Below are positions 8,936 through 16,780 of a DNA stretch of 64,000 bases, in pieces. The stretch lies in assembly GCA_022071945.1 (NCBI GenBank), contig JAJVIN010000039.1, positions 62,001 to 126,000 of the forward strand, in the 5' to 3' direction. The stretch's first letter is position 1; the number at the start of each line of letters is the position of its first letter. The position numbers were made by a program, and so were the translations under genes. The stretch comes from Thermoanaerobaculia bacterium. Lineage in GTDB: Bacteria > Acidobacteriota > Thermoanaerobaculia > UBA5066. Under the pieces are notes generated by a model that was given only the letters and a program-made list of their open reading frames with translations, made no database searches and was not told the DNA's origin.

Positions 8936-9705
8936 GAGAGGCCAGGTTGACGGGTGCCCTTCTCCTGTTGTTCGGGACGCTGTCCGTACTCGGTCAAACG
9001 GCGTCCTTGCCTCCCGCCACCCCGGTTCCCCCGGCACCGGCCGAGCTTCTCGCGAAGGACCCGAGGGACGGGCGGTACCTGGCATCGCTCGAGGTGAAGC
9101 AGGGGGACGCCGTCGAGAGGACCGCCGTTTTCGAGAACGGAATGGTCGATTTCCGATGGTACCGGCCGGGCAGACCCGTCGTGAAGAACAGGTTCCAGCT
9201 CCCGAGAATCGAGATCGAAGCGGTCCGGAGGGTCCTGGAAGAGGGTTCTCGTGGCACGCTGGCGGATCTCGACCCGGGGCCGCAGAACGCCCTCGTTCCG
9301 GGACGCCGGACTTTCAGGATCGAGCTCTCGGCCGTCGTCGCGGGCGAGGCTCGAATCTTCGAGTTCGACGAGATGCGCCGGCTCCCGTTGACCCTGGGCC
9401 GGATCCGCGGTGCCCTCGAGGATCTTCGCGGCCAGCTCGTGGCGAAGGAGGCCGAAGGGCGCGCCAAGTCGTGGGATCCGGCCGGGGTCCAGATCGGGGA
9501 CCGGCTGATCCGAAGAACCGATGGCACCGTCTTCGTCGTGACGAAGAACGATCCGTTCGGGAACATGCTGGAGCTCGAGGACGAGGCCCGGCACCTGGAG
9601 AGGTCGAAGATCCGGAGAGTCGAGCTGCCCGCGGTCTTCGAGCTTGTGTCTGGAGAGGTTGACGTGCCGCCACACCCGGCACCGACGGTCGTGCCGTCAC
9701 CGTGA
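8932..9705 (+). CDS. Exported protein of unknown function
   Basis: A 257-residue protein that I cannot assign. The ATG at 8932, overlapping the previous stop as ATGA, gives a signal-like N-terminus (LTGALLLLFGTLSVLG) followed by a Pro/Ala-rich linker. The body is soluble, with the pattern DGRYLASLEVKQGDAVERTAVFENGMV and a C-terminal segment GTVFVVTKNDPFGNMLELEDEA. No catalytic motif or further membrane segment is seen. Its stop overlaps the rsmD start, so it is cotranscribed with translation-related genes. Confidence 0.65.
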   Translation: MREARLTGALLLLFGTLSVLGQTASLPPATPVPPAPAELLAKDPRDGRYLASLEVKQGDAVERTAVFENGMVDFRWYRPGRPVVKNRFQLPRIEIEAVRRVLEEGSRGTLADLDPGPQNALVPGRRTFRIELSAVVAGEARIFEFDEMRRLPLTLGRIRGALEDLRGQLVAKEAEGRAKSWDPAGVQIGDRLIRRTDGTVFVVTKNDPFGNMLELEDEARHLERSKIRRVELPAVFELVSGEVDVPPHPAPTVVPSP

Positions 9706-10256
9706 TCCGGATCACGGGAGGGGAGTTCCGGGGCCGGCGGATCCGAGTTCCCGGGGGGATCCGGCCCACCTCCGAGCTCGTCAGGAAGGCGTTCTTCGAC
9801 ATTCTGGGAGACCGGGTCGAAAACGCCCGCTTCCTGGATGCCGCGGCAGGCTCGGGGGCGGTGGGGATCGAGGCGGTTTCGAGGGGAGCCAGTTCGGCCG
9901 TCTTCATCGAGACGAACCGTCTGGTGAGAGCGGTCCTGGCGGCCAACATCGAGAGCCTGGGCCTCGGGGCCGTCACCTCGGTCGTCGCCGGAGACGTTCT
10001 GGCGGGGGAGATCCCTCTTCCGACCGGGGACGTCTTCGATGTCGTCTACCTCGATCTGCCCTACGACCTCGATTCCGGACCTGCAGTCGCCCGCCTGGCG
10101 CCCAGGCTGAGGCCGGGCACGGGCCTTCTGGTGGTCGAGACGGGAGCCGAGGGGTGCCCGGGAGGACCCTCTCGTCAGGGCGGCGAGGAACCGGGAATCC
10201 GGGCCCTCGAGACCCGGCGCTACGGCGCGACGTCGCTGGCGTTTTTCGCCTGTTGA
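9702..10256 (+). CDS. rsmD: 16S rRNA (guanine966-N2)-methyltransferase RsmD family
   Basis: A 184-residue SAM-dependent methyltransferase. The start MIRITGGEFRGRRI and RPTSELVRKAFFDIL are characteristic of RsmD, and FLDAAAGSGAVGIEAVSRGA is the SAM-binding glycine motif. RsmD methylates G966 of 16S rRNA in the 30S assembly pathway. The usual catalytic DPPY/F motif here reads DLPYDLD, which is unusual. The GTG start overlaps the preceding stop as GTGA. The C-terminus is short, but the length is close to the family norm. Confidence 0.85.
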   Translation: MIRITGGEFRGRRIRVPGGIRPTSELVRKAFFDILGDRVENARFLDAAAGSGAVGIEAVSRGASSAVFIETNRLVRAVLAANIESLGLGAVTSVVAGDVLAGEIPLPTGDVFDVVYLDLPYDLDSGPAVARLAPRLRPGTGLLVVETGAEGCPGGPSRQGGEEPGIRALETRRYGATSLAFFAC

Positions 10257-10284
10257 ACCCCGGCTTTGACGGGGCCAGATGGGG

Positions 10285-10311
10285 TTGAGAATCCTTCTGG
10301 TTTGCTAGACT
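10285..10311 (+). promoter_or_regulatory. Predicted metK promoter
   Basis: TTGAGA (10285-10290) and TAGACT (10306-10311) are 15 nt apart, slightly short for a sigma-70 promoter. Transcription would start near 10318. This gives a leader of about 30 nt carrying a 6-bp hairpin (CTGCGG 10316-10321 with CCGCAG 10328-10333). The leader is far too short for a known SAM riboswitch. Confidence 0.45.
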
Positions 10312-10349
10312 CCGCCTGCGGCTGGACCCGCAGCAAGAAAGAGGGAGAC

Positions 10350-11516
10350 ATGGTCGAAGCTTCGACGCTATTCACTTCGGAATCAGTCACCGAGGGGCAC
10401 CCGGACAAGATCGCGGACCAAATCTCGGATGCGATTCTCGATGCGATCCTGAAAGATGACCCGAGGGGCCGGGTGGCCTGCGAGACGCTGGTGACGACGG
10501 GGATGGCGTTCATCGCCGGGGAAATCACAACCTCGACGTACGTCGATTTCCCCGACATCGTGAGGCAGACGATCCGCGAGGTGGGCTACACGAGGGCGAA
10601 GTACGGCTTCGACGACCAGACCTGCGCGGTGATGTCGTCGATCGACAAGCAGTCGCCCGATATCGCGATGGGCGTCGACACCGGCGGAGCCGGGGATCAG
10701 GGCTTGATGTTCGGCTTCGCGGTTCGCGAGACCGACGAGTTCATGCCGCTGCCGATCAGTCTGGCCCACCGGTTGACCTTGCGCCTGGCAGAGGCCCGGA
10801 AGGCGAGAGAGCTCGAGTGGCTCCGGCCGGACGGCAAGAGCCAGGTGACGGTCCAGTACGAGGGAACCCGGCCGGTCCGGGTGGACGCCGTCGTCGTCTC
10901 GACCCAGCACGCCGAGACGATTCCGACTTCCGAGCTGAGGGAAGCCGTCGAGGAAGAGATCATTCGCCGGGTGGTGCCAGCCTCGCTGATCGACCGGGAC
11001 ACGAAGTTCCACATCAACCCGACCGGCAGGTTCGTCGTGGGAGGACCCCAGGGCGACACGGGACTCACCGGCCGGAAGATCATCGTCGACACCTACGGCG
11101 GGATGGGCCGGCACGGGGGCGGCGCCTTCTCCGGAAAGGACCCCACGAAGGTCGATCGCTCCGCGTCCTACATGGCCCGCTACATCGCCAAGAACCTCGT
11201 CGCCTCGGGAATTGCCGACAAGGCGGAGGTCCAGCTCGCGTACGCGATCGGCGTGGCCGATCCGGTCTCGGTCCATGTGGAGACTTTCGGAACCTGCAAG
11301 GTCGATCCGGCCCTCCTGCCGGGCCTCATCCGGGATCACTTCAAGCTCACCCCGCTCGGCATCATCGAGGCGCTCGACCTGAGGCGCCCCATCTACAAGA
11401 AGACGGCGGCCTACGGTCATTTCGGACGCCGGCTCCCCGAGTTCACCTGGGAGAAGACCGACCTGGCGGAGGCCCTCGGCTCGGCCTGCGGCCTTTCGGT
11501 CCCGGCCCAGGCCTGA
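10350..11516 (+). CDS. metK: S-adenosylmethionine synthetase
   Basis: A 388-residue enzyme forming SAM from methionine and ATP. Recognisable blocks are the N-terminal [20 protein letters not shown] (ATP site), [34 protein letters not shown] and the phosphate loop [17 protein letters not shown]. The ATG at 10350 is chosen because AGGGAG sits just upstream and homology begins at STLFTSE; the open frame extends upstream without support. It has its own predicted promoter and is followed by a perfect terminator-like hairpin. Confidence 0.98.
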   Translation: MVEASTLFTSESVTEGHPDKIADQISDAILDAILKDDPRGRVACETLVTTGMAFIAGEITTSTYVDFPDIVRQTIREVGYTRAKYGFDDQTCAVMSSIDKQSPDIAMGVDTGGAGDQGLMFGFAVRETDEFMPLPISLAHRLTLRLAEARKARELEWLRPDGKSQVTVQYEGTRPVRVDAVVVSTQHAETIPTSELREAVEEEIIRRVVPASLIDRDTKFHINPTGRFVVGGPQGDTGLTGRKIIVDTYGGMGRHGGGAFSGKDPTKVDRSASYMARYIAKNLVASGIADKAEVQLAYAIGVADPVSVHVETFGTCKVDPALLPGLIRDHFKLTPLGIIEALDLRRPIYKKTAAYGHFGRRLPEFTWEKTDLAEALGSACGLSVPAQA

Positions 11517-11540
11517 AAACAGACTCTGAGAAACCGAAGG

Positions 11541-11580
11541 GAAGCGAGGGCAGCCGCACCGGCTGCCCTCGCTTCTTTCG
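11541..11580. terminator. Strong convergent terminator hairpin after metK
   Basis: A perfect 15-bp stem (11541-11555 with 11561-11575) and a 5-nt loop are followed on the plus strand by TTTC. It ends 7 nt before the stop of the convergent lptFG gene, so it may serve both directions, although no T-run exists on the minus side. Confidence 0.8.
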
Positions 11581-11581
11581 A

Positions 11582-13972
11582 TCAGGTCCGGATCCCGAGG
11601 ACCCCGTAGGCGACGAGGAAGCTGAAGAAGACGTTCGGTCCCCAGGCCGCGAGCACCGGGTCCAGGGTCCCACCGTAGCCGAGTCGCACGGTGATGGTCG
11701 AGACGGCGAGGTAGGCCACCGCCACCAGAAGGGCCACCCCGATCCCGGCGACCGCCCCCCGCTTGCCGTACTTGAAGGCAAACGGGATCCCGAGGAGGGT
11801 CAAGATCAGGGGAGAGAGAGCCGCCGCAGGTTTCTGATGGAGGCCCGTCGAGAGCGCGGACGTGTCCGCTCCCGCCTTCCTTCTCGTCTGGATGAAGCGA
11901 GACAGCTCGACGCTGCTCATCGTGGCGGGAGTCGTTCTCGAGGAGGCCAGGATTTCGGCTGCCTCGGGAGCCTCGATGAGACGGGCCCCTTCCTGCCGTC
12001 CCTTGAGCATCTCCCCGTTCGGCTGAAAGTCGCGCACCCAGGCCGCGTCGAGGACGAAGCCCTTCCCGGGAACGACCCTTGCCTCGGGGGCGTCCAGGCG
12101 ATGGATGGGCCGAAAGGTCTTCCGGTCCAGGACGAGGAAGGTGAAGTTGGCGATCCGGCCCGACCGCGCATCGAAGGCCTCGGCGGCGAAGAACCGGCCC
12201 TCGTCCCCGCGAAACCACGTGCTGGCGTCTGACCAGTAGTTCTTCGGAATCCGCCCCAGGATGGTGCTCCGGATGCGGTCCGACTCCTCGGCGGCCCGTG
12301 GGACGACCCGGTCGGAGAGGAAGAACAGGACGGGTCCCGCGGTCAGGGCCGCCAGGACCAGAGGTGCGACAAACCGGTGGAGCGAGATCCCGTGAGCCAG
12401 AACCGCCGTTGTCTCGGCGGCGCGCACCATTCCGGCAACTGCGATCAGGGCCGCCACGAGGAAGGCGTAGGGAATGATGTCGTAGACGACGGGCGCCAGG
12501 AGGCTCTGGCCGTAGCGCCAGAGCAGCGAGGCCGGCGGGTTCAGCTTGGCGATGTCGTCGCTGATCTCCAGGTACTCGATGATCACGTAGAGGCTCGCGG
12601 AGGAGACGAGGACGAGCAAGAAGACACCGAAGAACCGCCTCAGGAGATAGCGTTCGAGGAGGAACGACGGCCCCCACGGGAGGACTTTCGCGGCAGCCGG
12701 AGGACGAACCGGACTGGAGTCGGAGGGGGAAGTCCGAGCCCTCTCGGACGCCGGAGTCGTGCCGCCTCCGGGTTCTTCGGGTGTTGCCCGGAGGGAACGG
12801 AGCCGCCAGAAAGTGTCCGCCAGGTGTCCGAGGGGAAGGATTGGCCGGTGGTGGCCGACCTGGAGGACGGCGTAAGCGCCGAAGAGGAAGAGGAGAACGT
12901 TCGGCAGCCACATCCCGAGGGCCGGGTGCCAGTGACCGTCGATCGCCTTGGCCTCTCCGGTGGCGATGAGCATGTAGTAGAAGAGGACCATGAGGACGGA
13001 GACGGCGAAGCCAGCGGACCGGCCGCCTCTGCGGTTGACGATACCGAGGGGGACCCCCACGAAGCCGAAGACGATGCAGGCGGCGGGGAACGAGAACTTC
13101 TTGTGGATCTCGACCCACGAGAGGTTGATCTCGACCGGAGACCGGGAAGTCTGGGCCCGTCTGAGAAGCCCGGAAAGCGGTTCCTCGCGCAACTGCTTTT
13201 CGATCTTCTCGCCCGCCCGGCGCTCGAAGGGCTGGGAATCGGCCAGGAGGGTCCGTTGTTCGCGGTAGACGGCCCGGTCCTCGCTCTGGCCGCCTCTCGA
13301 GATCTGCTGGGCGAAGGCGTTCTCTAGCCTGAGCCAGAGCTGGCCTCGGTCCCGCTCCAGTTCGAGAGTCCCTTTTTCGGCCACGATCAGGCGCTCGTCG
13401 ACTTGGGGGTCGGAGCGGTCCAGGACGACGACCCCCCGTAACTCCCGCCGATCGGCCGATGCCGCCTCCACGTAGATTCGCCTTCCGCCGAACTCCGGGC
13501 TGAAGACGCCGGGCTGGATCCGGTGGGCGATGACGTAGGTCGAGAGCTCGAGCTTCTTCTCCGAGAGCTTTGCGTTCGAACCGGGCAGCACGCCGAGCAT
13601 CACCCAGGCGGTCACGCCTCCGAGAGCCAGCGAGAGGGCGAAGACGGGTCTGAAGAGGGCCGTGAGGTGGAGGCCGGCAGCCCGCATTGCGGTGAACTCG
13701 GAGTCGGCGCTGAGGCGCCCCACGCCGACGAGGGTGCCGAGGAGAAACGAAATCGGGATCGTGAGGACGACGATGTGGGGGACGGAAAGGCCGAGGAGAA
13801 GGAGGGTGTCCTGGCCCGGGGACGGGCTCTGAAGGATGAGGTCGGAGAACTGGAAGAGACCCCGGACGACCATGAAGCCGGTGTAGGCGAAGAACCCGAC
13901 GATGGTGGGACCGAGGACCTCGCGGGCGACATAGCGGTCGAGACGCCGTGACAGCACGCAGGGAGTGTCCAC
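11582..13972 (-). CDS. Fused LptF-LptG LPS export permease
   Basis: One open frame of about 796 residues contains two complete LptF/LptG (YjgP/YjgQ) permeases in tandem. The first half begins LSRRLDRYVAREVLGPTIVG, has membrane helices, a periplasmic beta-jellyroll segment and a final set of helices ending near residue 400. A Pro/Ser-rich linker of about 60 residues follows. The second copy starts LERYLLRRFFGVFLL and repeats the plan, ending YGGTLDPVLAAWGPNVFFSFLVAYGVLGIRT. In E. coli these are separate inner-membrane subunits that work with LptB to extract LPS. The GTG at 13972 (or 13957) is chosen because the open sequence further upstream looks non-coding and includes an AT-rich promoter-like stretch. 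Confidence 0.9.
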   Translation of the reverse strand: MDTPCVLSRRLDRYVAREVLGPTIVGFFAYTGFMVVRGLFQFSDLILQSPSPGQDTLLLLGLSVPHIVVLTIPISFLLGTLVGVGRLSADSEFTAMRAAGLHLTALFRPVFALSLALGGVTAWVMLGVLPGSNAKLSEKKLELSTYVIAHRIQPGVFSPEFGGRRIYVEAASADRRELRGVVVLDRSDPQVDERLIVAEKGTLELERDRGQLWLRLENAFAQQISRGGQSEDRAVYREQRTLLADSQPFERRAGEKIEKQLREEPLSGLLRRAQTSRSPVEINLSWVEIHKKFSFPAACIVFGFVGVPLGIVNRRGGRSAGFAVSVLMVLFYYMLIATGEAKAIDGHWHPALGMWLPNVLLFLFGAYAVLQVGHHRPILPLGHLADTFWRLRSLRATPEEPGGGTTPASERARTSPSDSSPVRPPAAAKVLPWGPSFLLERYLLRRFFGVFLLVLVSSASLYVIIEYLEISDDIAKLNPPASLLWRYGQSLLAPVVYDIIPYAFLVAALIAVAGMVRAAETTAVLAHGISLHRFVAPLVLAALTAGPVLFFLSDRVVPRAAEESDRIRSTILGRIPKNYWSDASTWFRGDEGRFFAAEAFDARSGRIANFTFLVLDRKTFRPIHRLDAPEARVVPGKGFVLDAAWVRDFQPNGEMLKGRQEGARLIEAPEAAEILASSRTTPATMSSVELSRFIQTRRKAGADTSALSTGLHQKPAAALSPLILTLLGIPFAFKYGKRGAVAGIGVALLVAVAYLAVSTITVRLGYGGTLDPVLAAWGPNVFFSFLVAYGVLGIRT

Positions 13973-14054
13973 CAGAGCTGGACTCCGGGCAAGGGAACCG
14001 AGAACCTGGAGTTCGGGGCCTGGACGGCACCGAGGGACCGGGAAGACTCCGGCC

Positions 14055-14085
14055 GGTTTACGTCCGATAAGATTTATTATGTCAA
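14055..14085 (-). promoter_or_regulatory. Possible promoter for lptFG
   Basis: On the minus strand a perfect TTGACA (14080-14085) lies in an AT-rich island. Candidate -10 boxes are weak: CGTAAA (57-62, 17-nt spacer) or TAAACC (55-60, 19-nt spacer). A leader of about 80 nt would precede the GTG at 13972. Confidence 0.35.
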
Positions 14086-14186
14086 ATTCTTGTCTGGAAA
14101 GATGGGCCGGGGGGGGGCTGAGGCCCTTGCGGGCGGCAGGAGCCTGGGCGGGCATGTTCGAAGCTTCGGATCTGTGGTGCTGTGCG

Positions 14187-14228
14187 GCGAGGTCCCTGCC
14201 GCGAGGTCCCTGCCGCGAGGTCGCCGTC
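14187..14228 (+). repeat. Three tandem 14-bp repeats downstream of parB
   Basis: Two perfect copies of GCGAGGTCCCTGCC (14187-14200 and 14201-14214) are followed by a diverged third (14215-14228, GCGAGGTCGCCGTC). They sit about 80 bp beyond the parB stop. No dyad symmetry is seen within the unit. Confidence 0.8.
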
Positions 14229-14306
14229 GCGGATCCGGAGGGCCGACCTATCTCTATCTGGGGATGTCGCTACCCGATCGGGCTGGACGATGGAGTGGCC
14301 GGCGGC

Positions 14307-15305
14307 TCACTCGCCAGGGTCGGTGGTCTCGGGCTCGAGGCCTTCTGGGTCATCCGACTCCGGGTGGGGGCCGGCGGTTTCCTGTTGGCTGGCTTTCTTG
14401 CTAGCGGCGGTCTGGCGGGAAAAGCGGCCCTCGCGTGACAGGTCGATAGTCCCGGCGCCGATCTGCGCAAGGAGCGCCCGGACGGCCGTCAGGATCGAGG
14501 CTCGGTCGTTGGACTCGCCCCGGACGACGAGGCTCACCTTCAGGCCGTCCTGCGTCTCGGGCTGGTACGTCAGCTCGTACTGCTTGGGGTACTTCCGGAG
14601 ACTCCGGGCCCGGTCCTGTTCGTCGGAGGAACCGCTCTTTCGGGCGGCCCGCAGGGCGTCACGGTCGAAGTGGCCCGTTTCGAGGTAGATCTCGATGGCT
14701 GCGAGCATCTCCGTCTCCTCCTCGAGGCGAGCCAGCTCCAGGAGGAAGGACTTCGACTGAATGTCGGCGCGCCGACATTGGTCCTTCACGCTGTCCGGCA
14801 GGGCCGAGAGCGTCAGGGTCTCCGTGACGGTCACGCGAGACTTCCCGACCGCCTTGGCGATCTGCTCGTGGGTGTAGCCATGCCGCTCTCTCAGGAGCGC
14901 GAAACCCTCGGCCTCTTCGAACGGGGTCAGGTCCTTCCTTTGAAGGTTCTCGACGAGGGCGATCTCGACGAGCTCCGACGTTTCGCGGTCCAGCTCGATG
15001 CACGGAACCTCCGCCAGTCCCGCCTCCAGGGCGGCTCGGAATCGCCTCTCCCCGGAAATGAGCGTGTAGCGGTCGTCCTCGCGGCGGCGGACGAGGAGGG
15101 GTTCCAGAACCCCGTGGAGCAGAATCGAATCCCTCAACGAGGCAATGTCTCCGAGGTTCGTCCGGGGTTGATCGGGATTGGCCTCGATGAGGTGGATCGA
15201 GACCTTCCTCCCGATCGGAATCTCGTCGGCGCGGAAGAGCTGCTCCACGAAGTGGGAGTCGTGGCGCATCTGGGAGCGCTCGGGAAGTCCGCGCTTTTTA
15301 GACAC
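14307..15305 (-). CDS. parB: Chromosome partitioning protein ParB
   Basis: A 332-residue ParB/Spo0J-type centromere-binding protein. The N-terminal CTPase/ParB domain shows the GERRFRA motif and ENLQRKDLTPFEEA, followed by a helix-turn-helix with HEQIAKAVGKSRVTVTETL. The C-terminal dimerisation part is followed by a Glu/Pro/Ser-rich tail. ParB loads at parS and works with ParA in origin segregation. The GTG start overlaps the parA stop by 8 bases. I found no 16-bp parS palindrome in the window. Confidence 0.95.
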   Translation of the reverse strand: MSKKRGLPERSQMRHDSHFVEQLFRADEIPIGRKVSIHLIEANPDQPRTNLGDIASLRDSILLHGVLEPLLVRRREDDRYTLISGERRFRAALEAGLAEVPCIELDRETSELVEIALVENLQRKDLTPFEEAEGFALLRERHGYTHEQIAKAVGKSRVTVTETLTLSALPDSVKDQCRRADIQSKSFLLELARLEEETEMLAAIEIYLETGHFDRDALRAARKSGSSDEQDRARSLRKYPKQYELTYQPETQDGLKVSLVVRGESNDRASILTAVRALLAQIGAGTIDLSREGRFSRQTAASKKASQQETAGPHPESDDPEGLEPETTDPGE

Positions 15306-16053
15306 GGGCCAGAATCTCCTCGGTCAGACTGTAGTACTCCATCGCCCCGCTCGAGCGGGGGGCGAACGTGAAGATCGATTCCTTGTACGCGGGTGACTCC
15401 TCCAGCCGGACCGACTTCGAGATCGTGGTCTTGAAGAGCTTCCCCTGAAAGACATCATCGATTTGCTTGATGATGTCCCGACCCAGAACGGTCCGGCGGT
15501 CGTGAAGGGTGATCACCGCTCCGAGGATCTGGAGGTTCGGATTGGGCCGGCCCTTGATCTTCTCGATCGTCTCGAGGAGGTCATCCGTCCCTTCCAGGGC
15601 GAAGTAGGAGGACTGGATCGGGATCAGGATGTGTGTCGCGGCGACCAGGGCGTTCACGGTGATCATCCCGAGGGTCGGCGGGGTGTCGATGACGACGGCG
15701 TCGAACTCTTCCTTGACGCGCTCCAGCTTGTCCTTGAGCCTGAAGTGTCCGTCGATCTCCCCCAGGAGCTTCGCCTCGACCTTCGCCAGGGAGATCCTGG
15801 AAGGGGCCACTTTCAGGTTCAGAAGATTCGTGCTCCTCACCACGTCGTCAATCCCGACCGCGGGATCGACGAGCAGGTCGAAGACGGTCTTGTCGATGCT
15901 CTTACGGTCCAGGTACGAGAGCGTGGAGTTCGCCTGGGGGTCGAGGTCGATCAGAAGCGTCCGGAGGTTCTTCTGGGCCAGAGCCGCGGAAACATTGATG
16001 GCCGTCGTCGTCTTTCCGACGCCGCCTTTCTGGTTGGCGATGCAGATGATCAT
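15298..16053 (-). CDS. parA: Chromosome partitioning ATPase ParA
   Basis: A 251-residue ParA/Soj ATPase. The deviant Walker A box ANQKGGVGKTTTAINVSAALA starts at residue 6. DLDPQANSTLSYL is the Walker A' region and VVIDTPPTLGMITVNAL the Walker B region. The family forms an ATP-dependent DNA-bound gradient that moves ParB-parS complexes. It is first in a two-gene operon with parB and has a well-formed promoter directly upstream. The short size fits a chromosomal Soj rather than a plasmid ParA with an N-terminal HTH. Confidence 0.96.
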   Translation of the reverse strand: MIICIANQKGGVGKTTTAINVSAALAQKNLRTLLIDLDPQANSTLSYLDRKSIDKTVFDLLVDPAVGIDDVVRSTNLLNLKVAPSRISLAKVEAKLLGEIDGHFRLKDKLERVKEEFDAVVIDTPPTLGMITVNALVAATHILIPIQSSYFALEGTDDLLETIEKIKGRPNPNLQILGAVITLHDRRTVLGRDIIKQIDDVFQGKLFKTTISKSVRLEESPAYKESIFTFAPRSSGAMEYYSLTEEILARV

Positions 16054-16067
16054 CGACTAGGCCCGCG

Positions 16068-16096
16068 ATCATACGGACCTCGGACCCGCGCTTCAA
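16068..16096 (-). promoter_or_regulatory. parAB promoter
   Basis: TTGAAG (16091-16096) and TATGAT (16068-16073) are separated by exactly 17 nt on the minus strand, 14 nt before the parA ATG. The transcript would carry only about 7 nt of leader and no Shine-Dalgarno sequence. Confidence 0.65.
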
Positions 16097-16164
16097 GTTG
16101 ATCGCTAAGTGCTCGATCTGGAGAGGTCTGGAAGAGACCGGGGCAGGGAGCCCCCCTCCCCCGC

Positions 16165-16650
16165 TCACATCCGGTACTTGCCGAGGGCGTCCGGATCCAC
16201 TTCCTCCAGCCATTTCCGGAGCCTCTCCGATCCCTGGCTCGTCACGCTCTCCGAGGACGACCGGCTCTTTTCCAGAACCAGCTCCTCGACGAAGACCGGC
16301 GCTGCGGCCCGAAGGGCCAGCGCGATCGCATCCGAGGGCCGGCTGTCGAGGACCAGCATCCGGTCCCCGAGCCAGAGATGGATTTCGGCGTAGAAGGTGT
16401 TTTCCTTGAGGTTGTTGATCAGGATCCGCTCGACCCGGCCGGGGAGCTTCGCGATCAAGTTCCGGAGGAGATCGTGCGTCATGGGCCTCGGAGTCGTGAT
16501 CCCTTCCATCTGCAGGGCGATCGCATTTGCCTCGAAGACTCCAACCCAGATGGGCAGGAAGTTCTTTTCCTCGGCATCCCGGAGGATGATGACGGGCATG
16601 TTTGCGATCGGGTCGATGATGAGGGCCTTGACCTCCATCTGAATTGACAC
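16165..16650 (-). CDS. Bifunctional nuclease family protein (DUF151)
   Basis: A 161-residue protein of the bifunctional nuclease (BFN) family. VKALIIDPIANMPVIILRDAEEKNFLPIWVG and the block GRVERILINNLKENTFYAEIHL plus DSRPSDAIALALRAAAPVFV are diagnostic. Plant homologues have RNase and DNase activity; bacterial roles are poorly known. A GTG at 16650 preceded by GGGGGGA at 6-nt spacing is the chosen start. TTG at 16665 (closer to the -10 box) and ATG at 16638 are alternatives. It lies alone between parA and the miaB terminator. Confidence 0.85.
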   Translation of the reverse strand: MSIQMEVKALIIDPIANMPVIILRDAEEKNFLPIWVGVFEANAIALQMEGITTPRPMTHDLLRNLIAKLPGRVERILINNLKENTFYAEIHLWLGDRMLVLDSRPSDAIALALRAAAPVFVEELVLEKSRSSSESVTSQGSERLRKWLEEVDPDALGKYRM

Positions 16651-16670
16651 GAACAATCCCCCCAATCCTC

Positions 16671-16699
16671 AATCTACGGGCGGTTGCCCGGTTTTTCAA
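16671..16699 (-). promoter_or_regulatory. Promoter of the bifunctional-nuclease gene
   Basis: TTGAAA (16694-16699) and TAGATT (16671-16676) are 17 nt apart on the minus strand. It lies directly downstream of the miaB terminator. The predicted leader to the GTG at 16650 is about 14 nt. Confidence 0.6.
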
Positions 16700-16710
16700 T
16701 CCGAAATCAG

Positions 16711-16736
16711 AAAGAAAAAGGGGCCTGGCGGCCCCT
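16711..16736 (-). terminator. Rho-independent terminator after miaB
   Basis: On the minus strand a 7-bp stem (16719-16725 with 16730-16736, AGGGGCC/GGCCCCT) and a 4-nt loop are followed by a T-rich run (complement of AAAGAAAA, 16711-16718). It lies about 45 nt past the miaB stop. Confidence 0.8.
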
Positions 16737-16780
16737 CTCTTCCCGCGACTCCGTGCGCGCCCGCGAATCCCTGCGGGCCC

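Larger units (their letters stand above)
13973..14306. other. Intergenic region between parB and lptFG
   Basis: About 334 nt without a supported gene. It holds an AT-rich island (about 14056-14095) with a TTGACA box, a run of nine or more G at 14110-14117, the palindrome CGAAGCTTCG (14159-14168) and a 14-bp triple tandem repeat (14187-14228). Open frames here have no recognisable protein signal. Confidence 0.6.

Noticed and set aside
10257-10349. SAM riboswitch before metK
   Set aside because: The leader is too short and lacks the conserved core of known SAM riboswitch classes.
10383-14030. A 1215-residue open frame on the minus strand across metK and lptFG
   Set aside because: It overlaps two well-supported genes in another frame, is low-complexity Arg/Pro/Gly-rich and has no family motif; it is a high-G+C shadow frame.
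14307-16164. parS sites near parAB
   Set aside because: No sequence close to the canonical 16-bp parS palindrome was seen in this region on either strand.
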